From Rhodospirillaceae bacterium (GTDB lineage Bacteria > Pseudomonadota > Alphaproteobacteria > Rhodospirillales > Rhodospirillaceae), in NCBI GenBank assembly GCA_019752235.1, contig JAIEMI010000156.1, positions 1 to 37,024 on the forward strand: a DNA stretch of 37,024 bases, written 5' to 3'. Made by a program: the position numbers and the translations under genes. This document shows, piece by piece, positions 26,613-36,308 of this stretch. The notes under the pieces are model-generated. The model was not told the origin of the DNA. It ran no database searches and saw only the letters and a list, made by a program, of their open reading frames with translations. How positions within the stretch are numbered: the first letter of the stretch is position 1; every line of letters starts with the position of its first letter.

Positions 26613-26749
26613 TTAGGAAGGCAGGCGCGGCTTTTACACGGTTTTAGCCCCCGCCACCACCCGCCGCGGTGCGGCAACAGCCATGCGTCAGACTTCTCAT
26701 AAAGAGGCTAACGCATTGATTTTGCGTTGGATATGGCCTGAAACGGCTT

Positions 26750-27817
26750 TTAGGCTGGAGCCTGCGTCTGGCTCTGACTTTGCGTTTGTGTAGGCTCAAG
26801 TGCCGGGGGTTCGGACACGGGGATCTCGGTCATTTGGGCTTCGTCGACCGGCTCAACATCGACTTCTACAGTCAGATTCTGGCCCCCGCCGCCGATGATA
26901 ACGCCGCGCATGGGGCTGACGTCATCGTAGTCGCGCCCCCACGCGAGGGTGATCATATCGGTGGAGCCCAGCGTGCCGTTGGTGGGATCCAGGTCGAGCC
27001 AAAGGTCTCCGCCGCACCAAACCGACAGCCACGCGTGCGTCGCGTCGGCGCCCACCAGGCGGGGCTGACCGAGCGGTGGAACGGTGCGCAGATAACCGCT
27101 GACATAGCGCGCGGCGAGGCCCATGCCGCGCAGGCAGCCGATGGCAAGATGCGCGAAGTCCTGGCAAACGCCACGCTTGTGGGTGAGCACGTCCGCCAGC
27201 GGCGTTGCGATGGTGGTCGCGACTGGGTCGAAGACAAAGTCGGCATGAATGCGCGTGATGAGGTCGAAGGCCACCTCGCCGATCGGCCGCCCCGGTGTAA
27301 AGGAAGGCGCGGCATATTCCGCAAGGCCAGGCAGCGGCGGGATCATGCTGGAAGAAAAAGCAAAAAGATTGGAATCCTTGGCCAGCGCATCGGGCGGAGC
27401 GTAGATGGTCGCCTTGATCTCTTCCCACGGCGGCGTCGCGGAAAGGTCGTAGTTGGGCGGCGGCATCACTTCGACTTCGAAGTCCACCTGCACAAACAGT
27501 TTTTTATGCGGAATTTCGAGGGCAAGGTAGGTGATGGGGTTACCGAAGTAATCCACATGCTCCACCAAACGCGCCGCCGGCGGCTCAAGCGTGATCACGT
27601 TTTTGGTGAACGCCTGACGCGGCAATGCGCGCGGGTTCAGATGCAGCGTGTGTTGCGCATGCTGAATTTCTTCGGTGTACTCGCAAGACGTGGTGTGCCG
27701 GATGCGGTAGCGCATGGGCTCCGGGGAAGGGTTATGAACCCGCGATTGAGGCGGGTCGGTGGGAGCGGGATCGGCAACATCGCGCACGGGCTGTTTCTCC
27801 TGAAGAACTTCCGCCAT
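26750..27817 (-). CDS. Transglutaminase-like family protein (bacterial N-terminal plus core)
   Basis: Trimmed to MAEVLQEKQPV; MRYRIRHTTSCEYTEEIQHAQHTLHLNPR, HKRGVCQDFAHLAIGCLRGMGLAARYVSGYL, DATHAWLSVW, DLDPTNGTLGS provide the Cys/His/Asp triad. Confidence 0.9.
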   Translation of the reverse strand: MAEVLQEKQPVRDVADPAPTDPPQSRVHNPSPEPMRYRIRHTTSCEYTEEIQHAQHTLHLNPRALPRQAFTKNVITLEPPAARLVEHVDYFGNPITYLALEIPHKKLFVQVDFEVEVMPPPNYDLSATPPWEEIKATIYAPPDALAKDSNLFAFSSSMIPPLPGLAEYAAPSFTPGRPIGEVAFDLITRIHADFVFDPVATTIATPLADVLTHKRGVCQDFAHLAIGCLRGMGLAARYVSGYLRTVPPLGQPRLVGADATHAWLSVWCGGDLWLDLDPTNGTLGSTDMITLAWGRDYDDVSPMRGVIIGGGGQNLTVEVDVEPVDEAQMTEIPVSEPPALEPTQTQSQSQTQAPA

Positions 27818-27830
27818 CACGCCGCCTTCT

Positions 27831-30500
27831 TCACGCCCGCCGCGCGAAGGCGTGGGTAAAGTACGCGCGCGAAAGAAGATCGGAGATTTCCGGAAGTACG
27901 GCGTCCAGCAAGGAGAATGCCGCACGCAGGGAATTGTTCTCGGGATGGGGTGCATCGGAAGGCTTTTTTCCGCCGCGTGTTGCGGCAGCTATTGCATCCC
28001 GCACCATGACAAGGGCGCCGGCTACCCGCTCCGCCGCTTGCGTAACCAGACCGGCCGCGGCCCCGTCCCGTGTCACCGAATGCGGCAGGAGCGCCAAATG
28101 CGTGTTGAGGCTGATCAACTGGTAGACGAGCGTGCGCGGATCGTCGCCATTGGCCAAAACCGCCTCCAGCACGGCGCGACGGTCGGGCAGGCGAGCTGAA
28201 CCCGGCTCAACATTTGCGCCGACCAGCGCGACGATGGCCTGCAACTGTCGGCGCTCAGAGACATGAGTGATAGCCTCGCCCGAAAAGCGCACGCCGGAGA
28301 TGCCCCGCATCAACGCCACCAACTGGATCGCGCGCTCGAGACGTTTGCCGATCTCCAGGAAATGCCAGCTGTCGCCGCGCGGCATGGATTCATCGATGGC
28401 GCCCGCGAGCGACGTGCCCAAAGTTACCAGTTCGTTGAGGCGCAGCAGCACTTGCACCGGCGTTGCGCGGCTCATCGAGACCAGTGGCGCGCGCCCCAGG
28501 GCGGTCAGCGCGTGCCAGCAATCCGCGGGCAGGCGGTCGCGCACGTCGCCGGCCGCACCAATGAGTTTGTTCAGTTGCGCGCGAATACCGCCGGCTTGCG
28601 AAGGCTCGAACAGGGCCCTATGCACCAGCGCGATGATCTGCTGCGGCGTCGCGGACTCGGGATCGATCCACGGCAAGAGGCCCGTGTAGGCTGAAAGGTT
28701 CAAGAGCGGCTCGGCGTCATGCAAATCCCAGCCCCGCGCCGGATCGGTAAGGCCCGCAACGATAGTGCGCAACAGCCGCACCGTGCTATTCGTACGTTCG
28801 GCATAACGGCCGGTCCAAAATAGACTGTCCGCCACACGGCTGGGCAACGCCCCGGGCGATGTGCGTCGCACCGCTATTTCCGGCAGCGCCACGATATTGG
28901 ACGAAGTCTCCGACGCACGCGCGGCGATATCGTCCATTTTACTCTGCAAGACCCACGTGTCTTTGCTGCCTCCTCCGGACTGCATGGAGATGGCGTGAAC
29001 TCCACCTGGACGCGACGTACGGGTGAGCCCGCCGGGCATGACAACAAAGCCGTCGGGCCCCATCGCGACATAGACCCGCAGAGAGACGGGCCGGGGCTCC
29101 ATCTTGCCGCCCTCCCATACCGGCGCGCTGGACAACGTCACGCGCGTCTGACCCACGTAGTCTTGCGGCCGCGCCGCAATACGCGCCGTCAGATTTTCGC
29201 GGTCGGCTTGGGAGAGATCGGTCTGCGCCGCGCGCAGGATGCTTAAGGGCGCAAAGGCCGGCCGCACCGCTAGATCATCAAGGCTGCCGAGGACATGGTT
29301 TTTTTCCGCCTCCCCCCCGCACCACCAGCTCGGCGCGTCGGGCAGCACTAGGTCTTCGCCGATCAACGCGCGCGACAGCGCCGGGAAGAACGGCTTAAAG
29401 GCCGCCGCTTGCACCGCGCCCGCGCCTAAGGCATTGGCAACCGTCACGGTGCCTGCCCGCACCGCCTCCAGCAGTCCGGCCACGCCCAGCGCGCTATCGC
29501 GGTAGAGTTCGAGGGGATCACAGAATTTATCATCGACGCGGCGCAGGATGATGTCGACCGTTTCCAGCGCGCTGACGGTTTTGATGTAAACCCGCCGGTC
29601 ACGCACGGTCAGGTCCGCGCCCTGCACCAGCGTCACACCGAGATGCCCAGCGAGATAAAGATGCTCGAAATAAGTTTCGTTGTAAGGGCCCGGCGTCAAT
29701 AGCACGATGCGGGGCGCTTCGCGGGTAACGCGGTTCGGCGGCGCCAGCGCCAACAAGCCGTCGCGGAAGGTATTGAAAAAGGGTGTGAGCGGCGCAATGC
29801 GCGTGCCGCCCACGGTCGGGTCCATGCAGTCGGCCAGCACGCGGCCAATGACGCTGCGATTTTCCAGCGCATAGCCTGCGCCGCTCGGCGTTTCAGTGCG
29901 ATCCGCCAGCACACACCACTGACCGTTGGCGGCACGGCCCAGATCCGCCGCATACAAATGCAGATAGGTGCCGCCGATAGGCTTCAGATCATGACAAGGC
30001 CGCAGGAAGGCCGGGTTTCCCTCCAGCAGCATTGGCGGCAGCACACCGTCAGCCACGCAGCGCCGCGCGCCATAAATATCGCCGAGCACAGTGTTGAGCA
30101 GGCGCGCCCGCTGCAGCGCGCCCGCGGAGATCGACCGCCACTCCTCCGCGGAGATCAGCAGCGGCATGATATCCAGTGGCCACAGACGCTCGTTGGACTG
30201 CGCGATGTTTTGCGGGTCGCCGTAGACCGTATAGGTGACGTCGTTCTCGCGCAGGAGGCGCATCGATTCCTCCACACGCTCAGCCATGTCCTTAGAGTTC
30301 AGCGGACTCAATTGCGCGAGCAGCGGCTGCCAATGGGCGCGCAAGGAACCTGTGCCGGTGACGATTTCATCGTAGACCGGTTCGCCCGTCCGGCCCGACG
30401 CATAGCCGAAGGCTGCCGCGTCGCCCATCTGCGACGCCTGCACGGCGCTTTGCCCCCCGGGGAGGTTATCCCCTTGGCCTAACGTCACCCGATCAGACAC
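27831..30500 (-). CDS. Circularly permuted ATP-grasp type 2 protein fused to alpha-E domain (COG2308-COG2307)
   Basis: 889 aa; N-terminal YGDPQNIAQSNERLWPLDIMPLLISAEEW, LLTPGPYNETYFEHLYLAGHLGVTLVQGADL, VDIILRRVDDKFCDPLEL; C-terminal PSRVADSLFWTGRYAERTNSTVRLLRT typical of alpha-E. Confidence 0.92.
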   Translation of the reverse strand: MSDRVTLGQGDNLPGGQSAVQASQMGDAAAFGYASGRTGEPVYDEIVTGTGSLRAHWQPLLAQLSPLNSKDMAERVEESMRLLRENDVTYTVYGDPQNIAQSNERLWPLDIMPLLISAEEWRSISAGALQRARLLNTVLGDIYGARRCVADGVLPPMLLEGNPAFLRPCHDLKPIGGTYLHLYAADLGRAANGQWCVLADRTETPSGAGYALENRSVIGRVLADCMDPTVGGTRIAPLTPFFNTFRDGLLALAPPNRVTREAPRIVLLTPGPYNETYFEHLYLAGHLGVTLVQGADLTVRDRRVYIKTVSALETVDIILRRVDDKFCDPLELYRDSALGVAGLLEAVRAGTVTVANALGAGAVQAAAFKPFFPALSRALIGEDLVLPDAPSWWCGGEAEKNHVLGSLDDLAVRPAFAPLSILRAAQTDLSQADRENLTARIAARPQDYVGQTRVTLSSAPVWEGGKMEPRPVSLRVYVAMGPDGFVVMPGGLTRTSRPGGVHAISMQSGGGSKDTWVLQSKMDDIAARASETSSNIVALPEIAVRRTSPGALPSRVADSLFWTGRYAERTNSTVRLLRTIVAGLTDPARGWDLHDAEPLLNLSAYTGLLPWIDPESATPQQIIALVHRALFEPSQAGGIRAQLNKLIGAAGDVRDRLPADCWHALTALGRAPLVSMSRATPVQVLLRLNELVTLGTSLAGAIDESMPRGDSWHFLEIGKRLERAIQLVALMRGISGVRFSGEAITHVSERRQLQAIVALVGANVEPGSARLPDRRAVLEAVLANGDDPRTLVYQLISLNTHLALLPHSVTRDGAAAGLVTQAAERVAGALVMVRDAIAAATRGGKKPSDAPHPENNSLRAAFSLLDAVLPEISDLLSRAYFTHAFARRA

Positions 30501-33500
30501 GCCGCAAGTCTAACGTGAAAGGGAAGTCGGGGTTAGGCCCTGGATCGCGCATCTGAAAATGTCCGGGCGTGTGCCCATACGGGAAAAAGCGCGCCAGGCG
30601 GCGGCCTTCCGCCTCGTGGGCATTGACCGGGAAGGTCTCGAAGTTGCGCCCGCCGGGATGGCTGACATGGTAGGTGCAACCGCCCAACGACCGGCCCGAC
30701 CAGTTGTCCACCAAATCGAACACCAGCGGCCCATGCGGCGGAATGGTTGGATGCAGCGCCGATGGCGGCCACCACGCCTTATAGCGCACGCCGGCGACGT
30801 ACTCGCCTTCGACACCCGTGGGATGCAGCGGCATTTTGACCCCGTTGCACGTCACGGCGTGCCGCCCGAACACCATGCCTTTGACGCGCGCTTGCAGCCG
30901 TTCAACCGAACTGTCGACAAAACGCACCGTGCCCCCGCCGCCGGGCTCCTCGCCCAGCACATGCCACGGCTCCAGCGCATGACGGATTTCGAGCTGAAGG
31001 CCTTTCACGGTAACGCCGCCGTGTACCGGGAAGCGGAAATTCAGGTGCGGCAGGAACCAGGCATCTTCGAAGGCGTAGCCGGCTTCGCGCATCTCGGCCA
31101 GCACGTCGTGGATATCCTGCTCGACGAAGTACGGCAGCATGAAGCGGTCATGCAGTTCCGTGCCCCAGCGCACCATCTTGTTGGTGTAGGGCTGCTTCCA
31201 GAAGCGCGCGATCAGCGCGCGCAACAAAAGTTGCTGCGCCAGACTCATCTCCGCGTGCGGCGGCATTTCGAAGGCACGGAATTCCACCAGGCCGAGACGG
31301 CCTGAGGACGAATCCGGCGAGTAAAGTTTGTCGATGCAGAACTCGGCCCGGTGGGTGTTGCCGGTCACGTCGGTCAGCAGGTGGCGCAGCGTGCGGTCGA
31401 TCAGCCATGGCGGACAATGCTGGCCCGCCTTGTCGATCTGCGCGAAGGCGATTTCCACTTCGTACAACGCATCGTCGCGGGCTTCGTCGATGCGCGGCGC
31501 CTGGCTGGTGGGGCCTATGAACAGGCCCGAAAACAGATAGGACAACGCCGGATGGTTCTGCCAATAGGTGATCAGCGAACGTAGCAGATCGGGGCGACGC
31601 AGAAACGGACTGTCGGCCGCCGTGGCCGCGCCGACGACAATGTGGTTGCCGCCGCCCGTACCCACATGGCGCCCATCGGTCATGAACTTCTCGGTGCACA
31701 AACGCGACAGACGCGCTTCACTGTAAACCCCCTGGGTAATGCGCAGCAGCTCATCCCAGCTCGCCGCGGGGTGCACGTTGACCTCGATCACGCCGGGATC
31801 GGGCGTCACGGCCAGGGAATTCAGGCGCGGATCGCGCGGCGGTGTATAGCCTTCGATGATCACCGGCAGGCCGGTTTCAACCGCGGTCTCCTCGATGGCT
31901 TCGATCAGGTCGAGGTAGTCTTCCAGCTTTTCCGTCGGTGGCATGAACACATAAAGCCGCCCGTGGCGCGCTTCCACCGCCAACGCCGTACGGACCACCC
32001 ACGGCGCGGGCTGGCCGCGTTTCAGCTTGCCGCTGCGCAGTTCTTCCATGGCCGGCCGCACGCGGGCTTCGCTGTGCTCCTCGGGCTTACCTTTGATGTG
32101 CTGTTGTTTCTGCTTCGCCAGGGCCTCGTCATCGACTTTGCGCGGCCGTAAGGGCGGACGGCCGTCGAAAGGATCCTGCTCGTAAATATAAGGATAGCTC
32201 GCCGCATCCACCCACGGCAGCGAGTCCAGAGGCAGCCTGTAGCCGATGGCGCTGTCGCCGGGCATCAAATAAAGCCGCTCGCGGCGCGTGATCCAAGCGC
32301 TGGACTGCCAAACCGGCCCCGTGGCCTCGTGGCGGCGCGAGATCGGCAGCACATAGCCGCGCGGAATATCGAGGCCACGGTCGAAGACGTCAGCCAGCCG
32401 TGCGCGCTCCTCCTCGTCTTCGAGTTTGTTATCGAGCGGATCGACGTTGATAGGCAGTAGCCGCTCACGGCGGATATAGTGCCAGGGGTCTTCAAACGCC
32501 GCGTGTACGGACTCCTCGGGCACCTTCAGGCGCCGCGCCAGCGCCGAGATGAATGTGTCGGCTTCGGCGGGCGTGTAGCCGTAATCGTGATCTTCACGCG
32601 CGAGAAATTCCCCGTTGGCCCAAATCGCGTTGCCGTCGCGCCGCCAATAGGCGGTCAGCGCCCAACGCGGCAGGCTTTCGCCCGGATACCATTTGCCCTG
32701 GCCGAAATGCAGCAAACCGCCCGGCGCGAAACGGCGCATGAGTTTGTCCACGAGGCCCGCCGCGATGATGCGCTTTTTGGGGCCCAGCGCCGCCGTGTTC
32801 CATTCGGGCCCGTTGGCGTCGTCGATGGAAACAAAAGTGGGCTCGCCGCCCATGGTCAGGCGCACGTCGCCCGCCGCCAGATCGCGTTCCACGGCATGTC
32901 CGAGAGCTTCGATGGCGCCCCATTGCTGCGGCGTGTAAGGCTTGGTCGATCGGGGCTGTTCGTTGATGCGGGTGACAAACATCTCGTGATGGAACGAGAC
33001 TTCGCATTCGTCGAGCCCGCCGCTGATGGGCGCGGCGCTGGACGCATCGGGCGTACAGGCCAGCGGGATATGCCCCTCGCCCGCCAGTAAGCCGGATGTC
33101 GGATCGAGCCCAATCCAGCCCGCGCCTGGCAGGAACACCTCAGTCCACGCATGCAGGTCTGTGAAATCCTTGTCCGTGCCGCTGGGCCCGTCGAGGGATT
33201 TCTCGTCGGCGACCAACTGAATGAGATAGCCCGAGGCAAACCGCGCGGCGAAACCCAGGTGGCGCAAAATCTGCACCAACAGCCACGCGCTATCGCGGCA
33301 CGAGCCTTTAGCCAGCTTCAGCGTCTGCTCACAGGTCTGAATGCCCGGCTCCAGCCGGATGACATAGCCGATGCGCTGCTGCAGATCGCGGTTAATGTCG
33401 ATGAGGAAGTCGATGGTGGCGCGCGGGGTCTTGTCGATCCCCGCCAGCAGTTTCTTCAGAAGCGGCCCCTGCGGCTCCTTCACCATGTAGGGCTTCAGCT

Positions 33501-33837
33501 CATGCGCCAGCGCCTTCTCATAGTCGAAGGGCGCTTTCTCGGCGCCCTTTTCCAAGAAGAAGTCGAAGGGATTGATGATCGCCATCTCAGCGACCAGATC
33601 GACTTCGATCAGGAACTCACGCGTCTTTTCCGGAAACACAAATCGCGCCAGGTAATTGGACTGCGGATCCTGCTGCCAATTCAGGAAATGCGTTTTCGGC
33701 GTGACACGCAGCGAGTAAGACAGGATCGGCGTGCGGCAATGCGGCGCGGGACGCAAGCGAACAATCTGCGGGCCCAAATTGATGAGCTTGTCGTAGGTGT
33801 AGTGCGTGCGGTGGGTCAGTCCGACCTGAATGGCCAT
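30493..33837 (-). CDS. Transglutaminase-like plus DUF2126 large protein (COG1305-COG4196)
   Basis: 1114 aa; N-terminal THRTHYTYDKLINLGPQIVRLRPAPHCRTPI, core LAKGSCRDSAWLLVQILRHLGFAARFASGYLIQL and DLHAWTEVFLPGAGWIGLDPTSGLLAGEGHIPLA; C-terminal LTMGGEPTFVS, GKWYPGESLPRWAL, GGGNHIVVGAAT of DUF2126. Confidence 0.93.
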   Translation of the reverse strand: MAIQVGLTHRTHYTYDKLINLGPQIVRLRPAPHCRTPILSYSLRVTPKTHFLNWQQDPQSNYLARFVFPEKTREFLIEVDLVAEMAIINPFDFFLEKGAEKAPFDYEKALAHELKPYMVKEPQGPLLKKLLAGIDKTPRATIDFLIDINRDLQQRIGYVIRLEPGIQTCEQTLKLAKGSCRDSAWLLVQILRHLGFAARFASGYLIQLVADEKSLDGPSGTDKDFTDLHAWTEVFLPGAGWIGLDPTSGLLAGEGHIPLACTPDASSAAPISGGLDECEVSFHHEMFVTRINEQPRSTKPYTPQQWGAIEALGHAVERDLAAGDVRLTMGGEPTFVSIDDANGPEWNTAALGPKKRIIAAGLVDKLMRRFAPGGLLHFGQGKWYPGESLPRWALTAYWRRDGNAIWANGEFLAREDHDYGYTPAEADTFISALARRLKVPEESVHAAFEDPWHYIRRERLLPINVDPLDNKLEDEEERARLADVFDRGLDIPRGYVLPISRRHEATGPVWQSSAWITRRERLYLMPGDSAIGYRLPLDSLPWVDAASYPYIYEQDPFDGRPPLRPRKVDDEALAKQKQQHIKGKPEEHSEARVRPAMEELRSGKLKRGQPAPWVVRTALAVEARHGRLYVFMPPTEKLEDYLDLIEAIEETAVETGLPVIIEGYTPPRDPRLNSLAVTPDPGVIEVNVHPAASWDELLRITQGVYSEARLSRLCTEKFMTDGRHVGTGGGNHIVVGAATAADSPFLRRPDLLRSLITYWQNHPALSYLFSGLFIGPTSQAPRIDEARDDALYEVEIAFAQIDKAGQHCPPWLIDRTLRHLLTDVTGNTHRAEFCIDKLYSPDSSSGRLGLVEFRAFEMPPHAEMSLAQQLLLRALIARFWKQPYTNKMVRWGTELHDRFMLPYFVEQDIHDVLAEMREAGYAFEDAWFLPHLNFRFPVHGGVTVKGLQLEIRHALEPWHVLGEEPGGGGTVRFVDSSVERLQARVKGMVFGRHAVTCNGVKMPLHPTGVEGEYVAGVRYKAWWPPSALHPTIPPHGPLVFDLVDNWSGRSLGGCTYHVSHPGGRNFETFPVNAHEAEGRRLARFFPYGHTPGHFQMRDPGPNPDFPFTLDLRRV

Positions 33838-33864
33838 TGTTGTTTTTTATTATCCCCTCTGGCA

Positions 33865-33903
33865 GGTGCAGAACCGTCATGTTCGACGGTTTTATGCTGC
33901 ACC
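33865..33903. promoter_or_regulatory. Long composite hairpin GGTGCAG-AACCGTC-atgttc-GACGGTT-ttatg-CTGCACC
   Basis: 14 potential base pairs with one asymmetric 5-nt bulge, in the 110-bp gap between murA stop and the DUF2126 gene start. Confidence 0.55.
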
Positions 33904-33947
33904 GCAATAGGGTCTGAGGCGATTATAAAGTAAATGTTATCAGATAC

Positions 33948-35249
33948 TTATCCGCCAACAATCCGCTCGATCCGCGCGCCGCATCCGCCGAGCTTCTCCT
34001 CCAACCGCTCGTACCCGCGATCCAAGTGATAGATGCGGTTCACCAGGGTTTCGCCCGAAGCTGCCAGTCCCGCCAATATAAGCGAGGACGACGCCCGCAA
34101 ATCCGTCGCCATCACCGGAGCGCCCGACAGGGCCTTGCGGCCGCGCACGATGGCCGATGAGCCGTGCACGTTCACGTCGGCGCCGAAGCGCGTCAGTTCC
34201 GGCACATGCATGAAGCGGTTTTCGAAAATCGTTTCCGTGATCATCGACGCGCCCGACGCGGTCGCCATGAGCGCCATCCATTGCGCCTGCATGTCCGTGG
34301 GGAAACCAGGGAACGGTTCCGTCATCACATCGACGCCGTTCAAACCGTTTTCCGCCGACACCACAACGCCGCCTTCGGTAGGTTCGATGCTCACGCCCGC
34401 CTGACGCATGGCGCTGAATACGGAATCCAGCAGGTCAAAACGCGTGCCCTTCAGCAAAACCTTGCCGCGCGTGATGGCGGCGGCGATAGCGTACGTGCCG
34501 GTCTCGATACGGTCGGGAATAACCGCGACGCGCGCGCCGTGCAGCGCTTTCACGCCTTTAATGCGCAGCGTGCCGGACCCAAGCCCGGTAATCTGCGCGC
34601 CCATGGCGTTCAGGCACTCGGCGAGGTTGGTGATTTCCGGTTCGCGCGCGGCGTTATCAAGCACGGTTTCGCCCGCCGCCAGCGTTGCCGCCATCAGCAG
34701 GTTTTCGGTCCCGCCGACGGTGACTTTCGGAAACACCACATGCGCGCCCTTCAGACCGCCCGGGGCGGTGGCGTGGATATAGCCCTCTTTCAATTCGATC
34801 TTCGCGCCCAGGCTTTCCAGCGCTTTCAGGTGCAAATCCACAGGACGTGTGCCGATGGCGCAGCCGCCCGGCAGCGAGACCTTCGCTTCATGCATGCGCG
34901 CCAGAAGCGGGCCCAACACCAGCACCGACGCGCGCATGCGGCGCACCAGATCATACGGCGCCGTAATGCTGGTGATGCGCTCCGACGTCAACGTCATGGA
35001 GCGCCCCGTGGCGCCGGCTTCGCCGTCGCCCGCGTCCGGCGCTAAAGCCGACTGATCAACCCGCGCGCCGTGTTGCCGCAATAGATTGCCCATGGTGGTG
35101 ATATCCACCAGCTCGGGCATGTTGATCAGCGTCAGCGGTTTATCGGTCAGCAACGTGGCGGCCATGAGCGGAAGCGCCGCGTTCTTCGCGCCGCCGATGA
35201 CGATCTCACCGTGGAGCGGAACGCCGCCCTGAATCTTTATGGCATCCAC
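33948..35249 (-). CDS. murA: UDP-N-acetylglucosamine 1-carboxyvinyltransferase
   Basis: 433 aa; [30 protein letters not shown], catalytic [47 protein letters not shown]. Confidence 0.97.
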   Translation of the reverse strand: MDAIKIQGGVPLHGEIVIGGAKNAALPLMAATLLTDKPLTLINMPELVDITTMGNLLRQHGARVDQSALAPDAGDGEAGATGRSMTLTSERITSITAPYDLVRRMRASVLVLGPLLARMHEAKVSLPGGCAIGTRPVDLHLKALESLGAKIELKEGYIHATAPGGLKGAHVVFPKVTVGGTENLLMAATLAAGETVLDNAAREPEITNLAECLNAMGAQITGLGSGTLRIKGVKALHGARVAVIPDRIETGTYAIAAAITRGKVLLKGTRFDLLDSVFSAMRQAGVSIEPTEGGVVVSAENGLNGVDVMTEPFPGFPTDMQAQWMALMATASGASMITETIFENRFMHVPELTRFGADVNVHGSSAIVRGRKALSGAPVMATDLRASSSLILAGLAASGETLVNRIYHLDRGYERLEEKLGGCGARIERIVGG

Positions 35250-35262
35250 TGAACAACGATCC

Positions 35263-35817
35263 TTAGAGTCTGGGTAAAGTCACGCCGATCTGGCCCTGGT
35301 ACTTACCCTTACGGTCGGCGTAAGAGGTTTCGCACACACTGTCGGCTTTGAGGAAGATGAACTGCGCCGCACCTTCGTTGGCATAGATGCGCGCGGGCAT
35401 CGGCGTGGTGTTGGAGAACTCCAATGTCACGTGGCCTTCCCACTCGGGCTCCAGCGGCGTGACGTTGACGATGATGCCGCAGCGGGCATAGGTCGACTTG
35501 CCGAGGCAGATCACCAGCACGTCACGCGGGATTTTGAAATGCTCGACCGTGCGGGCCAGAGCGAAACTGTTAGGCGGTATCACGCAAACGTCGGTCTTGC
35601 GGTCAACGAAGCCGCTTTCGGAAAAGTTTTTCGGATCAACGACGACGGAATCGAGATTGGTGAAAATCTTGAACTCGTCGGAAACCCGGGCGTCATAGCC
35701 GTACGAAGACACCCCGTAGGAAATCACGCCGTCACGCCGCTGGGCCTCGGTGAACGGCGATATCATGCCGTGTTCCGTGGCCATCTTGCGGATCCATGTA
35801 TCGGGAAGCACCCCCAT
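35263..35817 (-). CDS. dcd: dCTP deaminase
   Basis: 184 aa; [71 protein letters not shown]. Confidence 0.96.
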   Translation of the reverse strand: MGVLPDTWIRKMATEHGMISPFTEAQRRDGVISYGVSSYGYDARVSDEFKIFTNLDSVVVDPKNFSESGFVDRKTDVCVIPPNSFALARTVEHFKIPRDVLVICLGKSTYARCGIIVNVTPLEPEWEGHVTLEFSNTTPMPARIYANEGAAQFIFLKADSVCETSYADRKGKYQGQIGVTLPRL

Positions 35818-35879
35818 CGCGGGCCTTTATCTCGTAGTGGAAAACCGGAGATTCTTGTAACGCGTGCGCGCCATCGAGG

Positions 35880-36077
35880 CTACGAGGTTTTACCCTCGTC
35901 ATCGGCCTCTGATTTATCCACAGCTGATTTATCCACAGCCGTATCCTTCCCATCCCGGGCCCTGATCTGGGCCTTGCGGCGGCGCAGGTTCTCGCGCAAG
36001 GCATCGGCCAGCCGGGCCTGGGCCTCGGCGGATGACAATTTTGGACGGTGTTTTTTGGGCGGCGGGGTGGTGTTCAT
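35880..36077 (-). CDS. Small basic conserved-type protein (about 65 aa)
   Basis: Trimmed from a longer ORF to MNTTPPPKKHRPKLSSAEAQARLADALRENLRRRKAQIRARDGKD; pattern LRENLRRRKAQ resembles small alphaproteobacterial proteins; ends AVDKSAVDKSEADDEGKTS. Confidence 0.6.
   Translation of the reverse strand: MNTTPPPKKHRPKLSSAEAQARLADALRENLRRRKAQIRARDGKDTAVDKSAVDKSEADDEGKTS
35910..35939 (+). repeat. 15-bp tandem duplication (tgatttatccacagc x2), each copy containing TTATCCACA, a perfect DnaA-box sequence
   Basis: Units 35910-35924 and 35925-35939; TTATCCACA at 35914-35922 and 35929-35937. Confidence 0.9.
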
Positions 36078-36205
36078 GGGCCGGGTTTTCCCACACTTCC
36101 ACGCTTCACTAAAGGGCCCTGAAATCCCAGGAAAAATGCCAAATCCGGCCTCCCGCCAGCGTGGTTGCGCCCCAGGGGGTGATATGGCATGTTCCGCGCC
36201 TTCGC

Positions 36206-36221
36206 GAGGGGGCGCCCCCTC
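36206..36221. promoter_or_regulatory. Perfect 16-bp palindrome GAGGGGGCGCCCCCTC just upstream of tRNA-Thr
   Basis: Direct reading; ends 12 bp before the tRNA 5' end. Confidence 0.5.
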
Positions 36222-36233
36222 CGATCTCATGGC

Positions 36234-36308
36234 GCTGCCGTAGCTCAGTGGTAGAGCACCCCCTTGGTAAGGGGGAGGTCGAAAGTTCAATCCTTTTCGG
36301 CAGCACCA
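36234..36308 (+). tRNA. tRNA-Thr (anticodon GGT), CCA encoded
   Basis: Acceptor GCTGCCG/CGGCAGC pairs perfectly; D arm GCTCAGTGGTAGAGC; anticodon stem CCCCC/GGGGG with loop TTGGTAA; T arm GAAAG-TTCAATC-CTTTT; discriminator A plus CCA. Confidence 0.96.

Noticed and set aside
26710-26728. AACGCA-TTGATTT-TGCGTT stem-loop upstream of hisG
   Set aside because: Only 6 bp; no histidine-rich leader peptide or alternative hairpin seen, so a his attenuator is not supported.
26780-27859. 359-aa plus-strand ORF opposite the transglutaminase gene
   Set aside because: Shadow ORF of a well-supported transglutaminase gene; Arg/Gly/His-rich with no motif.
36078-36290. N-terminal extension of the small basic ORF
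   Set aside because: It runs through the tRNA-Thr gene; start at 36077 (MNTTPPPKK) is more plausible.
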